Source: Armatimonas rosea (GTDB lineage: Bacteria > Armatimonadota > Armatimonadia > Armatimonadales > Armatimonadaceae). Taken from it: a DNA stretch of 64,000 nt. Positions 1 to 8,116 of the stretch are shown here, in pieces. The stretch's first letter is position 1. The number at the start of each line of letters is the position of its first letter. Where the stretch lies: positions 558,001-622,000 of the forward strand of contig NZ_JACHGW010000003.1 of NCBI RefSeq assembly GCF_014202505.1, given 5' to 3'. A model generated the notes under the pieces. The model ran no database searches. It saw nothing but the letters and a program-made list of their open reading frames with translations, and had not been told where the DNA came from. Made by a program: the position numbers and the translations under genes.

Positions 1-343
1 GGCTTCCTGCCGAGTCGGGGTGCTGGGAGCGGGCCATGGAGAAGACCCCGCGGGTGTGGGGGAGGTCGTTGAACTCCGCGCGCACCTTGTAGCCGGGACC
101 GCCCATGCCGGTGCCGGTGGGGTCGCCGCCCTGGATCATGAAGCCCTTGATGACGCGGTGGAAGATCACGCCCTCATAGAAGCCCTCGCGGGCCAGAAAG
201 ACAAAGTTATTGACGGTCTGAGGGGCTATCTCGGGGTAGAACTCCGCCGTCATCGTCCCGGCGCTGGTCTCAATGGTCGCCGTGTATTTCTTCGAGAGGT
301 CGATGGTGAACGCCGGTGCGGCGTCGTACTGTTTAGCAGACAT
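1..343 (-). CDS. Peptidyl-prolyl cis-trans isomerase, cyclophilin type (3' end cut off by window edge)
   Basis: Cyclophilins catalyse cis-trans isomerisation of X-Pro bonds during protein folding. Translating the minus strand from the ATG at 343 gives [12 protein letters not shown] followed by a cyclophilin core: [20 protein letters not shown], then [20 protein letters not shown] with the family's FHRV motif, then [19 protein letters not shown] and FSMAR. There is no signal peptide, so a cytoplasmic enzyme is likely. About 114 codons are visible; the C-terminal end, including the second half of the barrel, lies beyond base 1. A -10-like TATCCT sits seven nucleotides upstream of the ATG. Identification is firm; which paralogue it is cannot be decided. 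Confidence 0.93.
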   Translation of the reverse strand, partial: MSAKQYDAAPAFTIDLSKKYTATIETSAGTMTAEFYPEIAPQTVNNFVFLAREGFYEGVIFHRVIKGFMIQGGDPTGTGMGGPGYKVRAEFNDLPHTRGVFSMARSQHPDSAGS

Positions 344-359
344 AGGTCTCAGGATACCA

Positions 360-447
360 TGAAAAATTCCCCCCCATCCCCCGCCGAGCGGGGGGGGGAA
401 TGCGGTATTTCCTTATTGTCCCCCCGCCGGGCGGGGGTTAGGGGGAG
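360..447. repeat. Paired GC-rich hairpin element (copy 1)
   Basis: Between the cyclophilin and ftsY stop lie two hairpins in opposite orientation. Each has C5, a GC/GC-bounded short loop and G5 followed by another G run. A spacer containing GGTATTTCCTT separates them. The second copy at 26690-26761 has the same order and an almost identical spacer (GGTATTTTCCTT), so this is a defined dispersed element rather than chance GC richness. It may also serve as a terminator for ftsY. Confidence 0.75.
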
Positions 448-449
448 AC

Positions 450-1343
450 CTATCCCAGCAGTGCCTCGACAAATACCTCGGGGTTGAAGGGCAGCATGTC
501 CTCTGGTCCCTCACCGACCCCTACCATCTTTACGGGAACGCCTAGCTCCTGTCGGAGCGTGATCACAATCCCCCCACGCGCCGTCCCATCGAGCTTCGCC
601 AGCACGATCCCGGTGACCCCCACGGCCTCGGTGAACTGCTTGGCCTGCGGCACGGCGTTCTGACCCGTGGTCGCATCGAGCGCCAGGAGCACCTCGTCGG
701 GCTTGCGCCCCAGCTCCTTCTCACAGATACGCCCGATCTTGCGGAGCTCCTCCATGAGGTTCAGCTTGGTGTGCAGGCGCCCCGCCGTATCGACCAGGAT
801 CAAGTCCGCGCCGCGCGTCTTGGCCGCGATAATCGCATCATGCACCACGGCAGCGGGATCGGCGTTCTCTTTCTGGCGGATCAGCTCGGCCCCGGCGCGC
901 TCCGCCCAGATTCCCAGCTGCTCGGCGGCGGCGGCGCGAAACGTGTCGCCCGCCGCGAGAATCACCTTCTTGCCCTCTTTCTTCGAGGCCCGGTAGGCCA
1001 GCTTCCCGAGGCTCGTGGTCTTGCCGACCCCGTTGACCCCCACCATGAGATAGAGAGTCGGCCCGCTCTCGGCGACCTTGAGCTTGGTGTCGCCGGCATC
1101 GCCCAGCGCCTCGGTCAGCGCGATCTTGAGACCGTCTTGGACCTCCTGCGCCGTGGACATGCGCTTGTCGCGCACCATCCCCTTGAGCCGCTCCAAGACC
1201 TGCTCCGTGGTGCGAAACGACAGGTCCGCCGCGAGGAGCGCCTCCTCGAACTCATCGAAAAGGTCATCGTCGATGCGCCCCTTCCCTGTGACCAGGGCAT
1301 CCACCGACTGAAACAAGGTCTTGAACACGCCACGTTTGAGCAT
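450..1343 (-). CDS. ftsY: Signal recognition particle receptor FtsY
   Basis: FtsY is the SRP receptor GTPase that docks ribosome-nascent chain-SRP complexes at the membrane. The 297-aa product has the N domain (about residues 5-85) and the NG GTPase domain: P-loop GVNGVGKTTSLGKLA, DTFRAAAAEQL, DTAGRLHTKLNLMEEL, and the guanine-recognition LAKLDGTARGG. The acidic A domain of E. coli FtsY is missing, as in many phyla. The start at 1343 (MLKRGVFKTLF) is preferred over an in-frame ATG at 1370 because a -10 box TATCAT lies exactly six nucleotides upstream of 1343, the leaderless arrangement seen repeatedly here. It is divergent from the toxin/antitoxin genes. Confidence 0.96.
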   Translation of the reverse strand: MLKRGVFKTLFQSVDALVTGKGRIDDDLFDEFEEALLAADLSFRTTEQVLERLKGMVRDKRMSTAQEVQDGLKIALTEALGDAGDTKLKVAESGPTLYLMVGVNGVGKTTSLGKLAYRASKKEGKKVILAAGDTFRAAAAEQLGIWAERAGAELIRQKENADPAAVVHDAIIAAKTRGADLILVDTAGRLHTKLNLMEELRKIGRICEKELGRKPDEVLLALDATTGQNAVPQAKQFTEAVGVTGIVLAKLDGTARGGIVITLRQELGVPVKMVGVGEGPEDMLPFNPEVFVEALLG

Positions 1344-1349
1344 GGGATT

Positions 1350-1385
1350 ATGATACCGCGAACCCGGCATCTGGTTTGATATAAT
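1350..1385. promoter_or_regulatory. Divergent leaderless -10 boxes for ftsY and the 1392 antitoxin
   Basis: Minus strand: TATCAT (1355-1350), six nt, then the ftsY ATG at 1343. Plus strand: TATAAT (1380-1385), six nt, then the antitoxin ATG at 1392. The two -10 boxes are only 24 bp apart, so each promoter's upstream region overlaps the other's. Transcription would start at or next to the initiation codons. Confidence 0.7.
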
Positions 1386-1391
1386 TCAGCC

Positions 1392-1622
1392 ATGGCTGCA
1401 ACACTGGAACCACCACAACTTTCGGTCATTGAGGGGCTGGAGCGCTCGATCGTTAGTAGTGCGGAGCTACTACGGCTCCTCGATCCTGTCCGGTACCGGG
1501 CGGTGGTACGCTCCCTGCTCCCTCAGCCGATTGGGGCACAAGATCACACTGCGGCACTGGAAGACCTAGATCGCTGGCTGGAGACACTTCGCCAGCAAGA
1601 TCGCGACGGTGTGGAGCCCTAA
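1392..1622 (+). CDS. Putative antitoxin of a PIN-domain toxin/antitoxin pair
   Basis: This 76-aa protein has no motif I can name. It is predicted largely alpha-helical (VIEGLERSIVSSAELLRLLD; AALEDLDRWLETLRQQDRDG) and lacks an obvious ribbon-helix-helix or AbrB DNA-binding fold. The call rests on position: it is short, promoter-proximal and ends three bases before the PIN-domain gene, the standard antitoxin-toxin order. A TATAAT box six nt before the ATG suggests a leaderless transcript. It could instead be an unrelated small helical protein co-transcribed with the toxin. Confidence 0.6.
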   Translation: MAATLEPPQLSVIEGLERSIVSSAELLRLLDPVRYRAVVRSLLPQPIGAQDHTAALEDLDRWLETLRQQDRDGVEP

Positions 1623-1625
1623 GCA

Positions 1626-2084
1626 TTGCCTGAGTATCTCCTGGACACGAATGCGTTTCGTGAGCTTCTCGTGCCCAACTCCGCTATGGCTCAGCGAATC
1701 ATGGCCAATACGGAGTCCATCTTTTTAAGTACCGTTGTGGTGCGCGAGATTCTCAGGGGCGCGATGGCCTCGATCTCGGAGGCGGAGGGGAATGCATCGC
1801 GGGGCAAGGCTTCTCTGGTACAGCGCTATGCCCTTCTTGAGCTGGTGCTTGCCCGTATTCAGCTCTTCCAAATCCTGTGTTACTCCGATGCTGCAGAGAG
1901 TCTCTACCAATCATGGCCAAAGAGTCTGCAACGAATGGGACCCAATGACTGCCGAATTGCCGCTTCGGCAGTCGTGACTGGGATCACGGTCGTCACGCGA
2001 AATACCGGGGATTTTAGTCGTATTGCGGAGCATGAAGCGCGGCTGGTCTTTGAAGACTGGGCTTCGCAACCAGCCGCACAGTAA
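1626..2084 (+). CDS. PIN-domain ribonuclease, VapC-like toxin
   Basis: VapC toxins are metal-dependent RNases that cut tRNA or rRNA. The 152-aa product starts with the PIN signature YLLDTNAFREL (first acidic residue D7), has a central EIL acidic region and ends with MGPNDCRIAASAVVTGITVVTRNTGDF, which supplies the third acidic site and the typical VVTRN strand. Translation must use a TTG at 1626, four bases after the antitoxin stop, so translational coupling is likely. It is somewhat longer than a typical 130-aa VapC. The PIN fold is clear; toxicity is inferred from the arrangement. Confidence 0.85.
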   Translation: MPEYLLDTNAFRELLVPNSAMAQRIMANTESIFLSTVVVREILRGAMASISEAEGNASRGKASLVQRYALLELVLARIQLFQILCYSDAAESLYQSWPKSLQRMGPNDCRIAASAVVTGITVVTRNTGDFSRIAEHEARLVFEDWASQPAAQ

Positions 2085-2087
2085 GCG

Positions 2088-2861
2088 CTACTTTGCCATC
2101 CAGTAATCCCCGCGGTAGACAATCCCCGGTTGCTGCTCGCTCACGGGGAGCTTGGCGGCAAACGCGGCGCGGGCGACCGCCTTGGCGTGGCCGTCGCAGA
2201 AGACAATATTGCCGAAGCCGTGGTGGCGAAAGTCCAGCGACGACGTGCACCCGTACCCCATATAGCACCAAGCGCTCGGCGGCTGGATCGTGATGGTCTC
2301 GGTGACTGCGGCGCTTGTTTTCATGCCATCTGGTGCTACTGCCGCGCTATCGGTGCGGTTGCCCGAGTCCGCAAAGAGCAGGCACTCCGCGGGGCGCGAG
2401 ATCGCCGCCTCCGTGGCAGGCTGGGGCTGCATCACCCAGCTGCCACCGACATTGACCCACTGCTCTCCGGCCAGCACGGAGCTGTAGCCGTAGCCCGTGC
2501 CACCGAGATTGGCTGGCCCCGCGTACTCCGAGCAGCGCTGGAGCGCGCCGCTCTTGAGGTAGGGGAAGATCAGCCCGCGCGTTTTGTCCAGCGGTCCGGA
2601 GAACCCGCCGCGCGCCCCAACCCAGTAGGTCTGGGAGTCGCCGTAGGAGAAGAGGGGGAGCGTGGAGTCGTAGTCTTGGGCGTACATCAGCGCCGCGAGC
2701 CCAAGCTGCTTGGTGTTGGAGAGGCAGGCGGTCTGCCGGGCCTTGCTACGCGCTTGGGCGAAGACGGGGAAGAGGATCGACGCGAGAATCGCGATAATCG
2801 CGATGACGACAAGAAGCTCGATCAGCGTAAAGGCCGCTGACCGGCGAAGAGGGAATTTCAC
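2088..2861 (-). CDS. Prepilin-type protein with DUF1559 (H-X9-DG) domain
   Basis: The N-terminus [20 protein letters not shown] is a type IV prepilin/pseudopilin signal: basic leader, F-T-L-I-E cleavage and methylation site, then a hydrophobic helix. It is followed by the pattern [20 protein letters not shown] and, near the C-terminus, [14 protein letters not shown], the H-X9-DG motif of the large DUF1559 family common in Planctomycetes, Verrucomicrobia and Armatimonadota. The 257-aa protein is probably exported and surface-associated; the function of the family is unknown. It is convergent with the PIN toxin gene, three bases apart. Confidence 0.9.
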   Translation of the reverse strand: MKFPLRRSAAFTLIELLVVIAIIAILASILFPVFAQARSKARQTACLSNTKQLGLAALMYAQDYDSTLPLFSYGDSQTYWVGARGGFSGPLDKTRGLIFPYLKSGALQRCSEYAGPANLGGTGYGYSSVLAGEQWVNVGGSWVMQPQPATEAAISRPAECLLFADSGNRTDSAAVAPDGMKTSAAVTETITIQPPSAWCYMGYGCTSSLDFRHHGFGNIVFCDGHAKAVARAAFAAKLPVSEQQPGIVYRGDYWMAK

Positions 2862-3024
2862 AAACGTTTCTTTCTAGCCTGTTGCGCGCAGGCCGAGGGA
2901 TTTGTCGCCCCCGCTGGCGATCGGACTCGGAGCCAAGGCTCGATTACCGTTGCGCGACAGTGCCGGAATCACACCGGACTTCCCCAGAGGGCGGGAGCGG
3001 GGTCAGGGTATCACAAAATCCGGG

Positions 3025-3036
3025 TAAAATCGCTTC
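3025..3036 (+). promoter_or_regulatory. Leaderless -10 box of the pentulose kinase gene
   Basis: TAAAAT at 3025-3030, then six nt (CGCTTC) and the ATG at 3037. No Shine-Dalgarno sequence precedes the start. The 175-bp gap upstream (2862-3036) holds no other feature I can support apart from two partial GTTGCGCG repeats. Confidence 0.65.
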
Positions 3037-4632
3037 ATGGAACGATTTGTCATCGGAGTAGATGTGGGAACCGGCTCGGCGCGGGCGGGGGTTTTTGCGG
3101 TGGCCGACGGCGCACGCAAGGGGATGGCGACCCATCCGATCAAGCTATGGCGGCCCCAGCCGGAGTTTGTCGAGCAGAGCTCGGGCGATATCTGGAGCGC
3201 GGTGGGGATCGCGGTGCGCGGGGCCATGGCGCAGGCGAAAGTGGCGCCGGAGAGCGTGGTGGGGATCGGCTTTGACGCTACCTGCTCGCTGGTCGTGCTG
3301 GGCGCGGGGGACACGCCGCTGACCGTGAGCCCCAGTGGCAGCGCGGAGCAGAATGTCATTGTCTGGATGGACCACCGCGCGATTGCGGAGACCGATACCA
3401 TCAACGCCGGGAGCCACGATGTCCTGAAGTATGTTGGGGGCGCGATCTCGCCGGAGATGGAGCCGCCCAAGCTCCAGTGGCTCAAGACGCACCTGCCGGA
3501 GACCTGGGAGAAGGCGACCAAGTTCTTGGATTTAGCCGACTTTCTGACCTACAAGGCATCGGGGCAGGATGTGCGCTCGCTCTGCACCAATGTCTGCAAG
3601 TGGACCTACCTCGGCCACGAAGGGCGCTGGGACAACGAGTTTCTGGCAAGCCTCGGCCTCGACGATCCCCGGATCACGGGCAACCCCATCCGGCCACTCG
3701 GGGAGCGCATTGGGCCACTGACGGCGGAGGCGGCGGCGCACTTTGGCCTGACGACAAGCTGCTTTGTGGCGGTGGGGATTATCGATGCCCACGCGGGGGG
3801 GCTGGGGCTGCTCGGCGCGGCGGACTTAGAGAACTCTATCGCGCTGATCGGCGGGACGAGCAACTGCCACATGGCGGCCTCGAAGGAGCCGATCTTCGTC
3901 CCCGGAGTCTGGGGGCCGTACTTTGGCGCGATGGTGCCCGGCTACTGGCTCACCGAGGGCGGGCAGAGCGCGGCCGGCGCGCTGATCGACTTCGTGATCG
4001 AGGACTCCAGCGAGTACCGCGACCTGGCCTACCGGGCGGAGGCGGCGAGCACGACGGTCTATGCGCTGCTCAACACCGAGGCCCAAGAGCTCGCTGTCGC
4101 GGAGGGGCTCACCGATGTGGCCTATCTCACGCGCAACCTCCACGTCCTGGACTTCCACCTTGGCAACCGTTCCCCGTTTGCGGACCCACACGCGCGGGGC
4201 GTGGTCGAGGGGCTCTCGCTGGATCGGTCGCTGGCGCAGGACACACGACTCTATGTCGCGACCGTTCAAGCGCTGGCCTACGGCACCCGCGCGATTATCG
4301 AGGCGGCCAATGCCCAGGGCTTCACGATCTCCCAGATTGTCGCGACAGGCGGGGGAACCAAGAACCCCCTCTGGCTCCAGCAGCACGCCGATGCCTGTGG
4401 CCTGCCCATCACGCTGGGGAAAGAGCCCGAGTCGGTCCTGCTAGGCTCCGCGATCCTCGCCGCGCACGCGTCGGGGGACTACGCTACGGTCACCGAAGCC
4501 ATGACGGCCATGGGACGAGCGGGGGAGACGATCTTGCCCAACCCCGCGACCCGCGCCTTCCACGATGCGAAGTACGCCATCTGGCGGGACCTCTACGAGT
4601 CCCAGAAGCGCCACCGTGCGCTGATGGCGTAG
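3037..4632 (+). CDS. FGGY-family pentulose kinase (D-ribulokinase-like)
   Basis: FGGY kinases phosphorylate sugars with ATP in the cytoplasm. The 531-aa protein begins with the ATPase-fold phosphate-1 motif IGVDVGTGSARAGVF and carries MDHRA about 110 residues in, the DATCSLVVL region, and the C-terminal FGGY signature region ATGGGTKNPLWLQQHADACG that binds adenosine. Length and motifs match the FGGY pentulose kinase subfamily (D-ribulokinase of fungi and animals) better than bacterial AraB or XylB. The exact substrate cannot be read from sequence. The next gene starts four bases after its stop, so the two are probably co-transcribed although functionally unrelated. Confidence 0.9.
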   Translation: MERFVIGVDVGTGSARAGVFAVADGARKGMATHPIKLWRPQPEFVEQSSGDIWSAVGIAVRGAMAQAKVAPESVVGIGFDATCSLVVLGAGDTPLTVSPSGSAEQNVIVWMDHRAIAETDTINAGSHDVLKYVGGAISPEMEPPKLQWLKTHLPETWEKATKFLDLADFLTYKASGQDVRSLCTNVCKWTYLGHEGRWDNEFLASLGLDDPRITGNPIRPLGERIGPLTAEAAAHFGLTTSCFVAVGIIDAHAGGLGLLGAADLENSIALIGGTSNCHMAASKEPIFVPGVWGPYFGAMVPGYWLTEGGQSAAGALIDFVIEDSSEYRDLAYRAEAASTTVYALLNTEAQELAVAEGLTDVAYLTRNLHVLDFHLGNRSPFADPHARGVVEGLSLDRSLAQDTRLYVATVQALAYGTRAIIEAANAQGFTISQIVATGGGTKNPLWLQQHADACGLPITLGKEPESVLLGSAILAAHASGDYATVTEAMTAMGRAGETILPNPATRAFHDAKYAIWRDLYESQKRHRALMA

Positions 4633-4636
4633 GCGC

Positions 4637-7600
4637 ATGCTAACGGTCCTCAAGCAGGAGCTCCTACTCCGGTCTCGACAGGCGTCCACTTGGGGACAGT
4701 TTCTCTTTATCCTGATCGCTGCCGCGGGCTATCTCGCCAGCCAGCGCAACGACAGTGAGCTGGGGCGCGGTCTGGTCAACGCCCCGGTCTCGCTGGTGAC
4801 GATCTCTGGGATCTTCTGCCTGCTGGTCGGCCCCATTGTCGCGGCCATCGCGGGGACCGGCATCCTCCGCGACTACGAGCTCCGTGTCCACGAGCTGTTT
4901 TTCACATCGCGCTTGAAGCCTCTGCAGTACTACTTCGGGCGCTTTCTGGGGAGCTTTGTGGTCGTGGCGGCACTCTTTCTCGCCCTGCCGCTGGGGCTCT
5001 GGCTTGGGACCCACCTTCCGGGAGACACCAGCCACGTGGGGCCGTTTCGGCTCGCACCCTATCTCTTTTGCTACGGTGTGGTCCTCCTCCCCAATCTCTT
5101 GCTGACCAGCGCACTCTTCTTTGTCTGTGGGGCACTTACCCGAAGTCTCTTTGCAGTCTATGCTATCGGGGTGAGCCTCTTTGTCTGCTACGGCATTGGG
5201 GCGATGCTGGCGCTCGGGATCAAGAACCGAGCGGCGGCAGCGATTCTCGATCCCTACGGCTTGACCATGCTCTCTCTGGAGACGCAGTACTGGTCGCCCG
5301 CACAGAAAAACACGCAGCTCCCCGCTCTTGACGGCTCGCTTCTGCTCAATCGCTGTCTCTGGGCGGGGCTAGGGCTGGCTGTCTTGCTTCTGGGCAGTGC
5401 GCTCTTCCGCTTCCGGGCACAGGGGCCCGCGCGACGGCAGCGCGGCTCGATGCGAAGAGAGCGCCCGACACCACCTCCTACAACGCCGATTCCCCGTGTC
5501 GTGCCGAGGCCGTCGGCGCTCCGAAGCTTTGTCCACCTGGTACGCTTCACCACCCAGCAGCTCGTCACGAGCTGGCCCTTCTGGGTCTTCTTCGTCCTAG
5601 GGCTGATTGTGTTTTTTACGTCGGTTAACAAAGAAGATAGCCTGCTAGGGACAGCCCTGCGCCCCACGACCGTCCGCATGCTCACCGAGGTGGGCGATCT
5701 CTTCTCCGTTCTCTATGTGATCGTCGGCGTGATCTATGTCGGGGAGCTCTGCTGGCAGGATCGCCTGCTTCGGGTGGCCCCCCTGATCGACGCGCTCCCG
5801 CTCTCTCGGGCCACGGTAACCCTCGCCCGGTTTGTCGCATTGCTGGGGGCGATCTTGCTGATGGGGGTCTTCTTCTGCGGGCTGGCGATGCTCCTGCAGG
5901 TTGCCCACGGCATTGTCCCCGAGCCTCGTGCGTACCTACTAGGTGTCCTCGGTGCCCACGGGGTCACGCTGGTCTGCCTGCTGAGTATCGCGCTCTGTCT
6001 CCACTCAATCGCGCCCAATAAGTTCCTTGGGCATGTCTTGTTTCTGGTGGCGACCTTTATTCCCAGTCTCGCGGAGCTGCTAGAGCTTGAGCACCCGCTT
6101 CTGGATTTCGGCTCGGTAGGGGAGTGGCACTACTCCGACCTCGATGGGTTCTCGGCCTTTGCCCCACAGCTCCTTGGGCTGGGCGGGCACTGGCTCTTGG
6201 TCTCAGCTCTACTCCTGACGCTCACCCTACGGCTCGGGCGGCGGGTGATCGTCCCGTTTGGCGCACTGGTGGCCGCGAGCACGGCGGTGCTGCTCTACAA
6301 CTTCCATGGAGTCCATCGCTTCACGAACGCGGCCTTAGAAAACCGCGAGCGCGCCGACTACGAGCGGCTCTACGGGCCGCGCTGGCGCGAGGCGCCCCAG
6401 CCCCGTATCACGGCCGCCGACCTGGATATCACCCTCTGGCCGGAGCGCCGCGCCTTTCGGCTAGCGGGACAGTACACGCTTAAAAACACCACCCAGAAGC
6501 CCCTCACGGAGCTCTTTATCGGCTACGACAGCACGCTGGCCGTCGAGAAGCTCGCTCTGGGGCCTACTGCCCAGCGTCTTGAGAACAACACCCGGCTGGG
6601 AGTACAAATCTGGCGCTTGGCGGCCCCGCTCGCTCCGGGCCAGGAGCTGACACTGGCATTCTCTCTGCTCTGGGACAAGCCGGGGTTTGCCGCAACGGGC
6701 GCACGCATCGATATCGCGGAGAATGGGACCTTTCTCAAGAACCTCGCCCCCCGGATGGGCTACCAGCGCGATGCGGAGCTAAGCCGTGCCGCCGACCGCA
6801 AGAAGCAGAGCCTGAAGGCCCGTCCCCGGCTCCCCGACGCGCTTGCCATCCAGCGGAGCTATATCGCCTCCGATGCCGACCTCGTGGACCTCACGACCAC
6901 CGTTCGTACTGCTCCTAACCAGCGCGCCCTCGCTCCGGGAAAGCTCCAGCGCGAGTGGAGCGAGGGCGGGCGGCGCTGTTTTCGCTATGTCACGGAGCGC
7001 CCCATTCGCTACTTCTGGGCCGTGGTCTCGGGGCGCTACCTGGAGCGGACAGTCACCTGGAAGAATATCCCCATCACGGTCTACTACGATCCTCACCACC
7101 CCTGGAATGTCGAGCGCATGCTCCGGGGCGCGCAGGACACCCTGGCCTTTTGTAGCAAGAGCTACGGCCCCTACCCCTTTGCCCAGCTCCGCATTGTCGA
7201 GTTCCCGGCGCGTGGGGAGGCGATTGCGGCCCAGGCCTTTGCGGGGACGGTCCCGTTCTCCGAAGAGGGAGGGTTTATCCACCAGGTAGAGCCCGATGCG
7301 CTGGACATTCCCTTCTTTGTGACGGCGCACGAGGTGGCGCACCAGTGGTGGGGGCACCAGGTGACCGGCGCAGAGCTCCCCGGCGCGGAGCTCCTCGCGG
7401 AGTCGCTCGCGGAGTACACGGCTATCCGGGTCGCGGAGGAGGCAGGGTTCTCGGCGCAAGAGGTTTTGGAGCGCTCGTCGGACCAGTACCTCAAGGGGCG
7501 TGGGAAGGACACCGACGAAGAGCAGGCGCTGGTGACGGCACAAGGGCAGGCCTATATCAGCTACCCCAAGGGCGCTCTGGCGTTTCATGCGCTGCACTGG

Positions 7601-8074
7601 CTGGCCGGAAAGCACCTAGAGCGGTTTCTGCGCAACTACGTGCGGGTCCTGGCGTTTCGTGGGGCACCGTATCCCACGGCAGAGAACCTCGTGCTCAACT
7701 TGGAGGAGAACCTTCCCGGGGACCGGCAGCGCATCGATGAGCTCTTCCGCCAGATTGTTTTGTGTGATGTCGCGGTGGTCTCGGCGCAGTGCCAGCCCGT
7801 GCCCGGAACCCGCCGCTGGAAGACCCAGCTCACGGTGACCGCACAGAAAGTCCGCGCCGATGGGCAGGGCAACGAGAAACCCGCTCCCCTCCACGACAGT
7901 ATCGCTGTCGCACTCGATGGGGGCTCGGCCAGTGAGACGCAGTTTATCGCGCTCTCCCAGCCGCGCCAGACAGTCACGCTGGAGACCCCGTTTCGCCCGA
8001 CCTCGGTCCTGCTCGACCCCGGCTACCACCTGTTTGATCGTGTCCGGGAGAACAACCGTGGCACGGTCGAGTAG
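4637..8074 (+). CDS. ABC-2-type permease fused to M1-family metallopeptidase
   Basis: The 1145-aa protein has two halves. Residues 1 to about 590 hold some twelve hydrophobic segments arranged as two ABC-2 permease-like blocks. The C-terminal half is a gluzincin of family M1 (aminopeptidase N type): AAQAFAGTVPFSEEGG is the exopeptidase-loop region, and the zinc motif TAHEVAHQWWGH (HExxH near residue 898) is followed by LLAESLAEY with the third zinc ligand Glu. Such fusions are known next to ABC ATPases, but no ATPase gene is adjacent here. The protein would place a peptidase domain at the membrane face. Both domain assignments are firm; substrate is unknown. Confidence 0.88.
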   Translation: MLTVLKQELLLRSRQASTWGQFLFILIAAAGYLASQRNDSELGRGLVNAPVSLVTISGIFCLLVGPIVAAIAGTGILRDYELRVHELFFTSRLKPLQYYFGRFLGSFVVVAALFLALPLGLWLGTHLPGDTSHVGPFRLAPYLFCYGVVLLPNLLLTSALFFVCGALTRSLFAVYAIGVSLFVCYGIGAMLALGIKNRAAAAILDPYGLTMLSLETQYWSPAQKNTQLPALDGSLLLNRCLWAGLGLAVLLLGSALFRFRAQGPARRQRGSMRRERPTPPPTTPIPRVVPRPSALRSFVHLVRFTTQQLVTSWPFWVFFVLGLIVFFTSVNKEDSLLGTALRPTTVRMLTEVGDLFSVLYVIVGVIYVGELCWQDRLLRVAPLIDALPLSRATVTLARFVALLGAILLMGVFFCGLAMLLQVAHGIVPEPRAYLLGVLGAHGVTLVCLLSIALCLHSIAPNKFLGHVLFLVATFIPSLAELLELEHPLLDFGSVGEWHYSDLDGFSAFAPQLLGLGGHWLLVSALLLTLTLRLGRRVIVPFGALVAASTAVLLYNFHGVHRFTNAALENRERADYERLYGPRWREAPQPRITAADLDITLWPERRAFRLAGQYTLKNTTQKPLTELFIGYDSTLAVEKLALGPTAQRLENNTRLGVQIWRLAAPLAPGQELTLAFSLLWDKPGFAATGARIDIAENGTFLKNLAPRMGYQRDAELSRAADRKKQSLKARPRLPDALAIQRSYIASDADLVDLTTTVRTAPNQRALAPGKLQREWSEGGRRCFRYVTERPIRYFWAVVSGRYLERTVTWKNIPITVYYDPHHPWNVERMLRGAQDTLAFCSKSYGPYPFAQLRIVEFPARGEAIAAQAFAGTVPFSEEGGFIHQVEPDALDIPFFVTAHEVAHQWWGHQVTGAELPGAELLAESLAEYTAIRVAEEAGFSAQEVLERSSDQYLKGRGKDTDEEQALVTAQGQAYISYPKGALAFHALHWLAGKHLERFLRNYVRVLAFRGAPYPTAENLVLNLEENLPGDRQRIDELFRQIVLCDVAVVSAQCQPVPGTRRWKTQLTVTAQKVRADGQGNEKPAPLHDSIAVALDGGSASETQFIALSQPRQTVTLETPFRPTSVLLDPGYHLFDRVRENNRGTVE

Positions 8075-8090
8075 GGAAAAACCGGCATGG

Positions 8091-8116
8091 TAGAATGAGC
8101 CGGTGGAAAAGTAATG
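8091..8116 (+). promoter_or_regulatory. -10 box and possible three-codon leader ORF before the glycan cluster
   Basis: TAGAAT (8091-8096) is followed by six nt and GTG GAA AAG TAA (8103-8114). That stop overlaps the ATG of the glycosyltransferase gene as TAATG. If transcription starts at 8103, as the spacing elsewhere predicts, a leaderless minimal ORF would be coupled to the first gene of the cluster. Speculative. Confidence 0.35.

Noticed and set aside
3477-4643. 388-codon frame overlapping the FGGY kinase in another frame
   Set aside because: The kinase frame carries all family motifs; the alternative is low-complexity Arg/Gly/Ala.
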